From Papaver somniferum (lineage: Eukaryota > Streptophyta > Magnoliopsida > Ranunculales > Papaveraceae): a stretch of DNA of 64,000 nt. Positions 1-12,790 of the stretch are shown one piece after another. The translations under genes were made by a program, and so were the position numbers. A model generated the notes under the pieces. It was not told the DNA's origin. It did no database searches and saw nothing but the letters and a program-made list of their open reading frames with translations. Position 1 is the stretch's first letter, and each line of letters opens with the position of its first letter. The stretch is taken from NCBI RefSeq assembly GCF_003573695.1, contig NC_039368.1:6347860-6411859 (forward strand), read 5' to 3'.

Positions 1-190
1 ACATTCAAGACACAAACCCAATAAAAATTGAAAACACAAACAAGGTTCTAAAACAAATAATGAAGTGTTATACATATCAAACTACGAAATCCTTAAGTAA
101 TTGTTTAAAAAACACAAACGCACCAAATTAAACCACATGAAATCCATAATTAAGATGTTTTTGGAAATTAAAATCATACGAAATCACTAA

Positions 191-573
191 GGACTACTTT
201 TACGACCCCTCTTGCCACCTCCTTGTTTACCACGAGTTTTGGGACGAACTTCCTCATCACTTGTGGTATCGTCTCCTCGACCGGTTTCCTCCACAGCGCG
301 ACTTGAACCTTATCCTTGTTGTCGACCCCTCTTACCACCTCCTTGTTTACCACGAGTTTTAGGTCGAACTTCCTCATCACTTGGGTTTCGCCTCCTCCAC
401 CGGTTTCGTCCACAGTGCGACTTGAACCTTGTCCTTGTTGTCGACCCCTCTTACCACCTCCTTGTTTACCCACCAGTTTTAGGACGAAGTTACTCATCAC
501 TTTGGGTTTCATCTCCTCCACCGGTTTCGTCCACAACGCGACTTGAACCTTCACCTTGTTGTCGACCCCTCTT
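191..573 (-). repeat. 120-bp tandem repeat coding a 40-residue Arg/Gly-rich tail
   Basis: About three copies of a 120-bp unit encode the C-terminal tail of PMD pseudogene 1. Each unit reads roughly RGRQQGQGSSRxVDETGGG followed by SDEEVRPKTRGKQGGGK. Adjacent unit spacings are 120, 119 and 121 bp, so the middle unit is shifted out of frame and the next one restores it. The RGR and GGGKRGR stretches look AT-hook-like or RNA-binding-like, which is an inference only. Confidence 0.75.
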
Positions 574-1597
574 TAATTTCTTAGACCTACTTGGTTCCAC
601 CATTCTTTTAGGTATGAGACCCTCCCACTGCTTGTAGTAGTCGGTTTTTTCCTTAGTCAACATCGGCTCTCCACTTTTGATTTTAGCCATCCATTTCTTC
701 ACCGTTCGACACCTAATTCCAGTTTTAAGCATAAGTAAATATATTTTCAATACTTTGAAACAATCGAAAAGTATAAGAGAAAGAAATTTTCTTACCACAT
801 TATCCCATAACCTTTTAGCTTCTTCTCTACAAATAGGAATCTTCTTCTGAGCTCTCTTAGCCTCCCTCTCCTTTGCCTTCGCCTTCGCCGCATCAGTCTT
901 AGCTTGTTGTTCTTTATTTATCATAAAAGGATAACTAATTTCTTCATAAAACTCCATATAATCTTCCTCACATGCATTTACATCTCCCTCACAAGGTACA
1001 ATATCACCTCTTGATATGTGGTAGGTAGTGAGTGCATTCCAATGTGCTACCGCAGGAGTTGGTTCATGTTTTGGCTCAAAATACTTCTCGGTGTTCTTTG
1101 TTCCTTCAACCAGCAAAGTGAAATTTTCATTCTCCACATCGGGATCCATTTGGACGCAACAAAGTTGTCTTAGTACTCTCCTTGGATTATATATTGCGTA
1201 GCCGTTAGGATACCAAATTGGTCCATAGTAAGGCGAGACGGTAGAGAAACCATTCAAGTCGTCTTCATCTACAGGGACATCATCGGATACGGTGTATGGG
1301 TGAAATACCACATCGTTCACCATAATTGCATCCAATTTCTCCCTCAACGAAGTCAACTTCTCTTCTTTAGACTTCTTTTGTGCATCCAAAAACAACCATT
1401 TTCCTGTTGTAGGTTGGTCATAGGGATAAGGGTCTTTTGCCCTAGCCAACCCCAATTTAGGGAAGTGGTCGTAAATCCAAACCTATGCGAAAATACGAAA
1501 ATATCCACGTACAGGAAAATTGAATTAGAAGCAGAAAAATTTAGCGAATAATTTGCTAATTAACAATGTAGAAAAACTCACCTGAACAAGAGTTAAG

Positions 1598-3084
1598 TGT
1601 TGTAGTAATTCGATTTGTGGTAAATACGGATTCGATGCTCGGACTTGAATAGATTTAAAAACAAAAATATATACAAAATTTTCACAGGATCAAGAGATAC
1701 TGGGACTCAGGATTTCACCAATTCTTATACTCATGCGATTCAATTATTAATTCTATACAATTAAAGCTTATATTGATAACAAATATCGACTCTTACTTTG
1801 CCAAACATAGATTTTGTAAGTATTATATGTAAATCATAAGCATGATGCATCAATAATCTCATGGATTAAGCATACATCATCAGACAAAATCACAAATAAT
1901 CAATAAAAATCATAATTCCATTCATAATAGTGCAAATAGTCATAAAAGAATTAAATAAAATTACTCATGCATAAAGAATGGTTTCCTCCATCATCCTAGT
2001 ATTGGGGTTTAGCTATTCATATCAATCACGCACTCAACATATTAATTCAAAGCTCAAAGTGTAATTAAAAGAGTCAAAAGTTATAAAATAGTAGTTCTGA
2101 GACTCACAAAACACGTCCAGAAAAGAACGACAACAGGAAACTGCAGCCAACTGCGACACCTCTCTTCTGTTGTTGAGCTGCTGAAAATAAGACTGTTCTG
2201 AAGCTGCTGAAAATAAGACTGTCCTGGAGAGTCTGTTCTTCGTGTTCTTGAAGCTTTTTAATGGCAGCAGCAGCAGCAGGTGAACATTGCTGCTACTCCT
2301 TCTTCTTCGCTCCTCCTGGCTCTGTATCGACCCCAAACTCTTCATCCCCCTTCTCTGACATAAAACCAACTATTTATAGGCTTTAAATCCCCTTGAAACT
2401 CGATCAAACCCCTTGGAAATCTCCACTATTCTTTACGGGTTGTTTGAAGAATAATCTTCTTCTTGTTGCGTTACAGGATGTTTCTAGCTATTCTCTCGTC
2501 TCAAATATCTTCTAGGACTTTTACCCAACTGTTTTGATGTATATCCCACGCAAGATATCCCATAAATCTCTCAAACTAATCTCAAACCCTAAACAGAAAC
2601 CGTGTGCACTGTCTTGACTTTGTGTGGATTTTCTGACTTATCCAGCCCAATTAGATGGATCTAATCGCTTCTAACAGGTCCCTTATGTCTTGTAGAGTCC
2701 GTGGGTACCAAATTTGCCCATTTAATCGCCTCCTAGGTCGCTCAAATCATTGATCCAAAACTGTTGACGCTGCTGCCTTTTTTCCCGCCAAAATCCAGTT
2801 TTGAAACTTTGAAGATGACCTCCTCCTATCCAGTTCCGGTGTCCCTTTAGTACATGCCCTGAAATGGGGTGCCCCTTAGTAATTAGGTTATCCCTTATCC
2901 AAAGTGAGAGTCCATATAGTAATTTTCTCCCACGAGCGCAAAAACCACTTTTTAGCCAATTTCGCCGCAAAAGCTTATTTCTCCAAAAACACCTACAAAG
3001 ACATAAAATAACCAAATAAGTACAAAATAGAGTACTAACAATATAAACAATTGGGACAAATTAGACACATAAATGCGTCTATCA
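1598..3084 (-). mobile_element. Solo LTR (Ty3/gypsy-like), 1487 bp, target duplication TTAAG
   Basis: The segment starts TGTTGTAG and ends GCGTCTATCA, so it has TG...CA ends. It is flanked on both sides by TTAAG (1593-1597 and 3085-3089), a perfect 5-bp target-site duplication. No internal region or second LTR is present, so it is a solo LTR left by recombination between two LTRs. It lies inside a coding exon of PMD pseudogene 1. Removing it with one TTAAG joins GGYL to TLVQ in frame. Reading direction minus is inferred from the resemblance of that end to gypsy LTR starts I remember. Confidence 0.85.
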
Positions 3085-4639
3085 TTAAGTAACCTCCAAT
3101 TTGATTACACTTAATCCTCGACCCTTTGCTCATCTCTTCTAAAACAAAAGCAAGCACACCAGTGGCCCAAGAATATTTTTTCATCTCATCGAAATTCTCC
3201 AAAAGCTGTAGATAATGTGCATCCACCCTATTTCCAGGAGTGTCGGGGAAAATGATAGTTCCTAGCATATATGACCAATAAGTGGTGACATGACGCCTAA
3301 GGGTCTCCCCGTCCATCACCAACTTTCCTTTCTCCACCTTCTTTTTTGTCTCTCCAAATGCTGCCTTCAACTTTACCAACTTGAATTTCTTTAGCTTCTT
3401 CTTCAATGCTCAATTTGCCTCTCTTAGATTATACTCATCGCCACGTTTAGGAGATCTCACAGAACTTCTAAACTCACATTGAGACTTTCTTGCATCCCAT
3501 CCTAGACATTTTAGAGACAATTCTTCAAGAGATTCATAACTCATCGAGGGTTGTAGCCTTCTCGAAGACATTTACCTTCCACTGGTAAGCCGGTGATATT
3601 ATGGCAATCATCGGGAGTAATTTCCATCTCGCCGAATGGAAGATGCATAATATATATTTCGGGATAATGCCTCTCGAGAAACGCGGATACGGCAACAGCG
3701 TCAAATTCCACATGTGCTAACTCAATAGCTCTCCATAACACACATTCTTTAACCTTCGCTACAAACTCGTCACACTCCAAAGAAAGATCCCATGTGGACG
3801 CCTTTTGACGTTTAATAAGACGAACTACATCCTTATGATCCTATAAAAAGAACATAACACTATTAATACTTGACAAAACACAATTAATACGAAAGGTTCA
3901 TAACACTATGAACTTAAAGAATACCTTTTTCGCATAGATCTTCGCAGCCCATGAGTGTTTGTAGACAAACAATGTTGCCCCTCCATCATTTGGAGTACCA
4001 TAAGTTGGGTTCACTGGTGACAAACACAAATTAGCAGGGGGAATGTGTGAGTATCTTTTGCTAGGCGGCTTCGTCTTCTTTTTCTTTTTAGCAGGAACAA
4101 TTTCTTGCTCTTCTTCATCATCATTCTCTTCCTCCTCTTCTTCCTCCTCTTCCTCCTCTCCATCCTCTTCCTCCTATTCATCGTCTCCCTCCTCTTCATC
4201 GTCTCCCTCCTCTTCCTCCTCTTGTCCTTCTCCTTCTTTGTCGGGTTCTAGTTTTTCTTCTTCTACATTTTCAACATGTTCTCTTTGTTGTTCAACCTCT
4301 TCATTTCCTTGTTCTTCTTCATCATCATTCTCTTCTTCATCATCATTCTCTTCTTCAATAACATTATCAATTGTATTCTCCATCATATCTTCATTGACAT
4401 CTTGGATTACATCACAAACATTCTCTTGGTTAACTTCCGCTAACGATCCTCCTCCATGTTTAGCATTTGTGGCACCACGTTTACGAAAATCTAAATGTTT
4501 TGCTCCACGAGGGGTGGGAGTTTTCAAATCCTCATCTAGTTGTAGTCTCAATATTTTTCCTTTGTTCCTAATGAACAAAAACCAAAGTATTAGCTAAACA
4601 TAAGAGAATATTGTGTTATCAAATCAATAAGAGAACTAA

Positions 4640-4852
4640 AGAATGAAGTAAACACAACATCTGGAGTTAACAGACTATAGTTCGGTTACTTGATAAAAGT
4701 TGCGAGGTAACCGAACTACATATTTCACAAGACCGGTGACCTGATAAAAATTAGAGAGGCAACCGAACTACATATTTCAAAAGTTCGGTTAGCCGAAAAA
4801 TTTATCGACAAAACTGAACCCATTCTTTCAAAGGAAAAATGGATTTCGGTCA
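4640..4852. repeat. Short CCGAAC/GTTCGG direct and inverted repeats in PMD intron 1 (left part)
   Basis: The motif ACCGAACTACATATTTC and its reverse complement AGTTCGGTTA recur several times here. Similar motifs continue at 13191-13330, on the far side of the LTR element. The two parts were contiguous intron sequence before that insertion. No function is apparent. Confidence 0.5.
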
Positions 4853-5252
4853 TGTTGATAGGGTAAAAGTGGGAAAGAGAAACAAGTCCAAGCCACAGCA
4901 AGCCCATCCCTTTAGAGGTGAAGAGAGAGAATAGATCAACCAAGAATGTCTTTCTAAATATCCTTTCTTTCCTTTTATAATAATCTCTCCTCCTCCTCTT
5001 ATGAAGAAGCACTCATAAGATCAATATATTACAAAACTACCATTTCCTTTCCTTTAAGTTATTAGTAAACCCTAAGAGGCTTTCCTTCTTCCTTGGATTA
5101 AGGCCCAACTAAACCAACATGCTCTCTTATGGGCTAGAGTTATCCCAACCTTGTGGGTTAGGTCTAGTCCCCAGGTCTCTCTATCCTAAAAGGAATCTTT
5201 AATAGGTTAAGGGGACTCATTTTCTAAGGATAATTATTTTCATGTATCAACA
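4853..5252 (-). repeat. Left LTR of the 8.34-kb element (3' LTR if minus-oriented)
   Basis: 400 bp, almost identical to 12791-13190. It has TG...CA termini with the short inverted ends TGTTGATA/TATCAACA. The few differences between the copies suggest a fairly young insertion. Confidence 0.88.
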
Positions 5253-5298
5253 TTAGTCCCTTGATTGTTGACTGGTCGCAGTCCAGGTCAACAATCAC

Positions 5299-5949
5299 AT
5301 GTTGATTTGTCAATTCGCGGATGCAACTGATAGAATTTACAGAAGAACACATCCACGCATGTTGAACCCTCACGTATTCCCCCCATCCTCATCTGATGGT
5401 TGGTTTTTCTGTCCTCAGGCGGATGTGTCCCCGGTAACCGCCTTAGAGGAGGTATCTCGCCTAGCAACTCACAGGGAAACTATGTTTTTCCAACAATCGC
5501 ACTTTGCTCGTCCGCTGAATCTCTACCCGCTTGGGATTCTTGGGTGGATTACATATACTCTAACCCCGATCATGAGGGAAATGATCCGTTATTGGGGCAT
5601 ACATGACGCCATAGCATCCTCTCGGTATAGAGATGTCCGCTGAGATCATGACAATTTGGTGCGTTTATTTGCTCGTTGGATGATTGATCCTTACATGTTT
5701 TATTTGCTTGGGGGGGAGGCGACTTCAGTGCTGGAAGACGTGGTTGCGCTTAATGGTTTTCCCATTCATGGAAACATATGTTATTCCGAGTCTTGCATCT
5801 TCAAAGCTATGAATAAGAGTGATAAGGATCTTCGAGATCATTTGGTTTTATCCAAGGATAAGTCGATAAACTTCCAAATTTTAGACGAAGTTAAAGTCGA
5901 GGCTCCGGAGGAAAGGGAGGATAAGGAGGAGGTAAGAGCTTCTTCCTGA
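5299..5949 (+). pseudogene. PMD-like reading frame carried inside the LTR element
   Basis: The frame starts 47 bp inside the left LTR and reads inward. It is open over about 217 codons except for one TGA at 5641-5643. Visible PMD features, in order: GWITYTLTPIMREMIRYWG, a short spacer with SSRYR, NLVRLFARWMIDPYMFY, then GGEATSVLEDVVALNGFPI. This matches the PMD pattern of a W-x-P helix followed by GEAT-x-TLEDV-x-L-x-GFP. The C-terminus is acidic (EAPEEREDKEE). If the element is minus-oriented this is an antisense extra ORF beside the 3' LTR, a layout known for some Tat-like gypsy elements. It is only a fragment of the usual domain length and is probably inactive here. It differs clearly from the PMD of pseudogene 1. 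Confidence 0.68.
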
Positions 5950-6750
5950 TGACGAACCTCATCAGAAGGTTATTAGACTTTTCCTCCCTTTTCCGGATCA
6001 AAGAAGATGAGGCGTCCTTCTGCGCTGAAGCAGTTGGCATCCTCTATGCAAGTTGGTAAAATACGATGAATAGTTTATATCCACGATTCCGAGTCCTCAA
6101 GACTATCATTCAGATCAATGTTTGTCGTGTTCCAATAATAATCCAATAAGGTTATTGTATGTCAGTAATGGGTTTCTCATTTGCATCCTAGTAGGCGCAA
6201 GGTATTATTAGCATAATATGTGATAAAGGTGCGGGCGATAGAGAAGGTATTGACATTTTATAATGCAGTCCCCGAGTGACACAACAAGCAGATTATGAAT
6301 CATATATGGCGGGTAAATTATTCTTTAAGCACTTGCATACGTAGCTATTCCAAATGAGACGCAAGTATATGAGAGTCACGATGTATGAAAAGGCGACTTA
6401 CAGATAGTGGATTTAGTTACAACATCTAAGTGGTTACATATCAATCAGCTAGCTTAAGCGGATATATATTCTTACAGAGAATAGGTGCGCGTAAATGTAA
6501 GTGCTTCATTGTTTCATGAAAATGGTAAGTTGCTCGTTTAGTAGGCATGTTTGTGATTAGTTTATTCTCACATGACCAATAGACTTGTAGATCAGTGTAT
6601 ATATCGGCTCCTACTCTTTAGGATATGCTAATGCGGATGAATCCTCTCTTTGGGTAAATGTTGAAGTTTCATTAATTTTTTGCTTTTACGCTCTTTCTCT
6701 ATTTTGAAAACTGTAGAGTGGATGAATGCTCAGTATGAGAGTTTTATTTA
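5950..6750. other. Non-coding interior of the LTR element
   Basis: There is no open frame of note and no gag-pol motif. The sequence is unremarkable apart from weak similarity to the GCGGATGAG motifs of the minisatellite that follows. Confidence 0.5.
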
Positions 6751-7039
6751 AGTGTTCAAGCGGAATGATGGATGAGTGCAACCTGCGAGCCTCCTATAGT
6801 ACATGTTCAAGTGAATGGAGGATGAGTGCAATCTGTGCGCCTCCTAGAATAAGTGTGCGAGTGAAGGGCGGATGAGTGCAACCTGTGGGCCTCCTATAAT
6901 AAGTGTTTAAGTGAAGGGCAGATGAGTGCAACCTACGCGCCTCTTAAGCATATGATTCTGAAATTTTATTTAAGTATTCAAGTGGAAGGCGGATGAGTGC
7001 AGCCTGCGCGCCTCCTAGAATAAGTGTGCAAGTGAAGGG
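6751..7039. repeat. 50-bp minisatellite, five units, inside the LTR element
   Basis: Units begin GATGAGTGCAACCTGCGCGC and end near AAGTGAAGGGCG. The first unit starts at 6771, and three spacings are exactly 50 bp. The fourth unit is stretched to 71 bp by an insertion containing TTTTATTTAAGTATTC, which resembles the sequence just before the first unit. No coding potential. Confidence 0.8.
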
Positions 7040-7399
7040 ATTCCTGAAGCAATTATGTCCAGATGTATCCGCTTCGTAGGAATTTGAGGATTCATTCTAA
7101 ACAGGCCAAGTGTTGTATTTGCAGGGTATGAATCTGTGTGCGAATGTTTTAGGCGCTCAACATGCTCCCTTATCAAGCGAGAGAAATGACACTTGAGCGC
7201 AGATATTGAAATCATTTATCAACGATCTAGATGAGATAGACTATTATAAGCGTGAACTAGCATATGTGTATGTACATTTAAGTTCCGCCTTAGTTTCTGC
7301 TGGCGGCCCTCGTGGCCTTATCTAAACACATATGATGTATTTTGAAGTTGTCAAAGGCGCATTGAGGGCCTTGCGCTCAATGTACTTGAAATGTGTTAA

Positions 7400-9060
7400 A
7401 TGGCAGTAGCATTACATGGTACATTCCGGACCGCTCTTTTGTTTGCCACTCTTTCGGCTTTAGTGGATGTGTCTTGTATGTCTTGCCCGCTTTCCTTTTA
7501 GTGTTCTGCAATGAAATAAGGCGCATTGGTAGCTTAGTGCTAGCCATGTTCCTGGCATTTCTCATGCCATCCTTCTGTTATGCTTGTATCCTAGTCATAT
7601 TCAAGGCGATCTCTCAAATCTATTTTTTTTCCTACAATCTAGCCATCCATCTCAAAACTTTTTTTTCAGTCTAGCCATCCATCTCAAATCCTTTTTTTTC
7701 TTCAGTCTAGCCATCCATGCTTTATTATCTAATGAGCCTACTCCGTCTCGCATGTGATCATTTTGATAGTGAAAATTCGCTTTGACATTCCCGATTGGCA
7801 GACGTCGATCGGCTTATGATGGAAGTTTACAGGAGCGGAGTGTTACCTTCTCCTTTGTTTCTTAAGCGGCGTTATTATTATTGAGAGCAGCGGCTACTTA
7901 CATTTTTTACCATTCGAGCATCTGTAGGCGGATGAGTGCTTGGTTTTCTACCTGTATGCACGAGTCTGTATAGTCGCTTGGTTGGATGGTATGGGGGATT
8001 ACTATACACGCCTAAATTGGTGAAGTTGGCGGACAAGCGTATGGTATTTAACTTGCTCGCCTCCCGTGCAGGGATTCAAGGAGTGATGATAGATTTCTGG
8101 AAGTAAGTCCCCTCATACCCTTTTATTTCTTTTATTTTCTCATATTATTTTTCTCTTTAAATACGCTCGAGACGTGGTAGATAACTATGAGCATGAATTA
8201 GCTCTTGCGTATTTGGAGTTGAGTATGACATGCCCTACTTTAGTTTCTTTCAGTCATTGCCACTATGATTTTCGACTATTGTGGAAGCCTATGCAATTAT
8301 CCTTTCGAGGTTTACGTCTGTCACATAGTTAACGTTTGTCACATAACAGGGATTATCTCATATCCCTTACTCATGACCGGATTGTGTCATCGCTCAGCGT
8401 CGGTACGACTTAACTCATGGCACATTCGATCTATCTATCTATTTTTAATATTCCATTTCTCATGGTACATTCCGGACCACTCTTTTGTTTCCTGCGCCGC
8501 ATTCAGGGCCGCCTTTTTCATATCTCATCACTCAGTCGTACTCGTGGCTATTTTCGGTTCATGGTGCATTCAAGGCCATCATTCAATAGCCATATTATCT
8601 CATTGATCGAATATTCTCATTTTATCCCATTGCTCGCCTTCTTTGATTTTATGGGTCGTACCCGCAACCTAGTCATACTCAGGTCTTTATTTATTTTATG
8701 GGTTGTACTCATAGCCTTTTCCGGAGCCTAGCCCTTTCTTGGACTATTGGTGCGCTTCAGTTAAAGCCACGCACGGAGCCTGTCTCTTTCTTGGACTATT
8801 GGTGCGCTTCAGTTAAAGCCAAGCACGGATCCTGGCCCTTTCTTGGACTATTGGTGCGCTTCAGTTAAAGCCACACAGAGAGCCTAGCCTTTTCTTGGAC
8901 TATTAGTGTACTTCATTGGCCATGCACGGAGCCTAGCCATACTCGGAGCTATTTTTCATTTCATTGGTTGTACTCGTAGCCTTTTTCATTTCTCACAGTA
9001 CATTCGAGGACACCTTTTCTCATTTCTCATGGTGCATTCTCATGGCTATTCTCAATTCGT
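7400..9060. repeat. Degenerate repeat block with a 52-bp minisatellite at 8723-8940
   Basis: The phrase CATGGTACATTCCGGACC recurs (near 7412 and 8460) together with looser CTCATGGTGCATTC variants up to 9040. Within it, four units of 52 bp starting GGAGCCTAGCCCTTTCTTGG lie at 8723, 8775, 8827 and about 8879. The plus-strand open frames here (7393-7674, 8265-8731) are low-complexity and look like no protein I know. Confidence 0.7.
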
Positions 9061-12000
9061 AGTGTGACCATATTTAAAATTTCTAAAGTTCAATACAATA
9101 TGACAAGTATATTCTATATATGTAGTTCACACATGCGATTGCATAATATATGCTCGTTTTTTTTTTGGAACTCAAATATCAATGCACAAATACGCGCAAT
9201 CTCAAATATCAATACACAAGTATCAATACGCTAAATATATAAGATGGGACAAGGTCTCCCATAAATACTTTTCATGCTAAACAAACACGCATCCAGGTAG
9301 GTTGGCCAAAGTCACTGTGGTACAAATGATTCAAGCGCTCATACATATACATAACTTTAAAAGTGAATTTTCATGTGTACATGCTTAAGGGTTCGAGGCA
9401 TGGTATACATACACACGGGTGTTAAGCAGTTATCCGCTTATCATAAGCTAAGCGGTATGACATTTTAGATGATATTAGCTACTACTAGACAACAAAATGA
9501 TCTCATCTTAGAATCATCAACTCTTTAATGGCAACCTATTTTACTAGTGACTGGTAGAAGCTAACAATGATGAATCATCTTAAATTACTGCAGGCAACAG
9601 TCAACAAGTTTAGCGGATGTACAAGGAAATTATGTTACTGACTAAAATGCTAAAGGTACGTACACGCGATGGTGTAAAGCAACATATGCATTGATGCAAT
9701 GAAAACTTAGAACTATACCAGAATTATGGGTTTAAGTGACAGTTCTAACGGTTATGTGTCTAAGTAATCTCAAAATGCACAGGTTTGTATTCTAAAATAA
9801 CCAAGGATCATAAGATAAATGCTAACTGAGAATAAGCAAAGACAGTAGGTACTTATCTTTTCGAAGCGGTTTGAATATTTTTATATTCTCGGAGCATGGG
9901 TAGCGGTTGTGCGGCTATGCATTAAGTCACGCGTCGAGCCCTTTGTGACGCCAGTGCATGAAGGATCTTGATGATGGCTTTGTTCTTTTACAAAATTTAT
10001 GAATATATTGTACCATGTACTCATTAATAACTTCTCTTCGTCATTGCTTGGGGCTCACCTGAGTAGAAATTGGTGTTATGCGGGCGCTGGTATAGCCAAG
10101 TGGTATTGAAGCAATCGAGTGGTGCAGTCATACAAAAACGCAAGCGGAAAAGATAGAGGCGCTGATGCAGCGAAGCAGTGCTTCCTGCAGCTCTCAAAGT
10201 CGGATTGGTAGTTTCATAGAGAGGACAAGTGCTGGTGGTGCTCTCACGAGTTGAGTTGGTCGCAACTATGGATGGAAGGTGCCGATGTTGTTGTTAGTGG
10301 CGGAGCTGGTGGCGACAGGATCATGCGTTAAGGGTCTTGGAAGAGAAGCGACGCTGGTGAGATCACGCGCTGTGTTACTGTGGTGTTTGCTAACACTAAT
10401 CCCGATGGTGACGACGGTATCCATAGACATCCAGCTAACACATCTTGTGTTCTGACCTCCTCTAATGTGACTCTTTCCCTGATTGAAATCATCAGTAGCA
10501 ACAAGCAATAGAACAAGCCAGTGGTGTCGATGAGCGTAACCGACAGAGTACGTAGTATGCATTAAATAAAGCCTACAACAACTCGACTTCTCTCCATAAC
10601 CTCCTAAATACGTAAAGGCATTCATGGCTTCAAGACCACAAAATATAATAAGGTATACATTTTGAAGAGATGTTCATTCACATGGATAGGGTATAGTTAA
10701 CTAGAGCCCTAGCAAAGTTTCTCAAGGAAATGGAATATAGAAAGAGGATACATCTAAGCATCCTCGTTACTGACTAATATCATAACTAGTAGTTCCAAGA
10801 GAAAAACCATGTGCAAGTTATCATTTGAGAAATGCAGTTGAGTTAAACAAGATAACACTTAGCTTTTTATGAGATGAGACGGGCGTCTTGAGGGCTTTGT
10901 CCTGGCGTTTTCTGCTGGAGGTATGCTACGTCAAGGGTTTGAGGGAGGAAGATAGGTGGCGACGATGCAGTCAAGTAGCGCTGATGGGATTAAGTCTTGC
11001 GCTGCTACTTCCCTGTGGCTTTCTTCTATCAGATCCAGAGTGGTAGTTCCATGGACAGGAGAAGTACTGGTGGCATTTTCACAAGTCGGACTGCTTCTAT
11101 TTATGCATAACGAATCGACCAGTGCCCCTAGATTTTCATGATATGTAGGAAGGAAGCGACAGAGGTTCCTATACTGCTGCATAATTTCTTTATTACAGGT
11201 TGGAGTTCCATTCACGGATGGTTATGAGGTTGTGTGTTGTTCTTTGAGAGTTCAGCTCGTACTCGTTGGGAATTGACAAAATTTAGTCTGTATTGCGTCA
11301 GAGAACTGGCTTTGCCATGATTCCGTTTGAGATATTACTGCTGCAGTTGGGGCTAGAGCTCTCCTATTCGCATTAGTCCCTCGATCTTACAAATTCGAAG
11401 TTTCCTGGACTGTCTCAATAGGTTTAGACTTTGCGGATTCTTCACCAGTTAAATTTGTTCACATCATAATCCTCCACGCAAAGGCACAATCCTATTCACC
11501 CAGATATGTCGTTTAAGCAGTAGGAGTTCCCTCTTAAGCGGTGGAGTTCAGACTAGGTTCATTCAAGAGACCTTTGTTCTAGATTCTGGAAACATGGGGT
11601 AAGATTTTCTTAGTTAGTCATCACAATTCAAAGATTGAATACCATATTATCTTATTTTAGACAAGAACTGAAGTAATTTTTAATTGAGATTATCAGAATA
11701 ATTAGTATAGGCACAAGTGCAAATCAAATGAAGGATCAAAAGTAAATCAAATGCAATATAATGAATCAAAGGGTGATAAAGATTAATAATAAATCAGAAG
11801 TTTGATTTTAAATCAACCCTAAGAATTGAGATCTATCAAATTTCAGTTGTAAACCCAATATATTTCTGATGATTTCTCTCTGAAAATTCTATGAAGTTTT
11901 GCACTGAAACGAAAATAGGGGAAAAATAAACGCGAATCTGAATTAAATCAATAAGGAGTCTGTTTAGAAATCAAAATCTCCAGTGTTTTAACTACAAAAT

Positions 12001-12334
12001 CACCTAATATAATCAAATTAGAAGATTAAGAAAAGAGAATACTTATCTTCTTAGACGTTCTCCATTTACTAATTTCATCTTTGACGTGTTCTTGTCGCTT
12101 AGATGAAGGCACGTTGATATACTTTTGGATAAATGGAAAATTGGGATGGATCAGAGCTGGTATAGTGAAGCGCTGACATTTTCGACTCCTCTCTGGATCG
12201 GATTGGTACTTAATTTACAATAGTATGCAAGCGATGAAGAGGGAGGCGATGTAGCTCGATGCAATCGGAGGGGATGAAGTGAGCGGAGAGAACAAAGCTG
12301 CTCGGAAGATTAGAAGATCACCCTGGTTGATCTT
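9061..12334. other. Non-coding interior of the LTR element
   Basis: This stretch has only short unrelated open frames. A loosely related pair of segments (about 10140-10330 and 10930-11140) shares phrases such as GGTAGTTCCATGGACAGGAG. I see no gag, RT or integrase motif on either strand. It may hold unrecognised element-specific sequence. Confidence 0.45.
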
Positions 12335-12582
12335 GGTGTAGATTCTCCGGATTCAAGGCGGTAATGGTTGTGACTGCTCCTGTAGCTTTCTATTGATGAT
12401 GGGTGACGATGATTTGTTGTTAAGATTTGGTCGTGTTGCCGGAGCTGTGAAGATTATTGGTGTAGATTCTCCGGATTCAAGGCGGTAATGGTTGTGACTG
12501 CTCCTGTAGCTTTCTATTGATGATGGGTGACGATGATTTGTTGCTAAGATTTGGTCATGTTAGCGGTGCTGTGAAGATTATT
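12335..12582. repeat. 124-bp perfect-phase tandem duplication
   Basis: Two adjacent copies (about 12335-12458 and 12459-12582) begin at TGTAGATTCTCCGGATTCAA and differ at only a few bases. The duplication lies about 200 bp inside the right LTR, where the leader of a minus-oriented element would be. Confidence 0.85.
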
Positions 12583-12790
12583 GCAGATGGCTGCGGATGA
12601 CAGAAGAACCAAGAAACTCCGGATGGTGTAGTCTCGAGATGTATTGGTACTACGGATGATATACATAGGTGCAATTGTCGGCTGGGAGGGATGAAGCAGC
12701 TTGTGGAGAATAAAAAATAAACATATCGTGAGAATTGAGCGGACGGGTCTTGCTGGGCGAGAAACTCAACTTCTCCCAATGTGGTCACAA

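Noticed and set aside
212..637. Proline/serine-rich plus-strand frames
   Set aside because: They are shadows of the minus-strand 40-residue repeat tail and show no family similarity.
4043..4597. Serine-rich plus-strand frame of 184 codons
   Set aside because: It is the antisense of the Glu/Asp-rich exon of PMD pseudogene 1. The serine runs are complements of GAA/GAG codons.
10266..11215. Minus-strand frames in the LTR element as possible gag
   Set aside because: No zinc knuckle, protease motif or gag-like pattern; lengths are those expected by chance.
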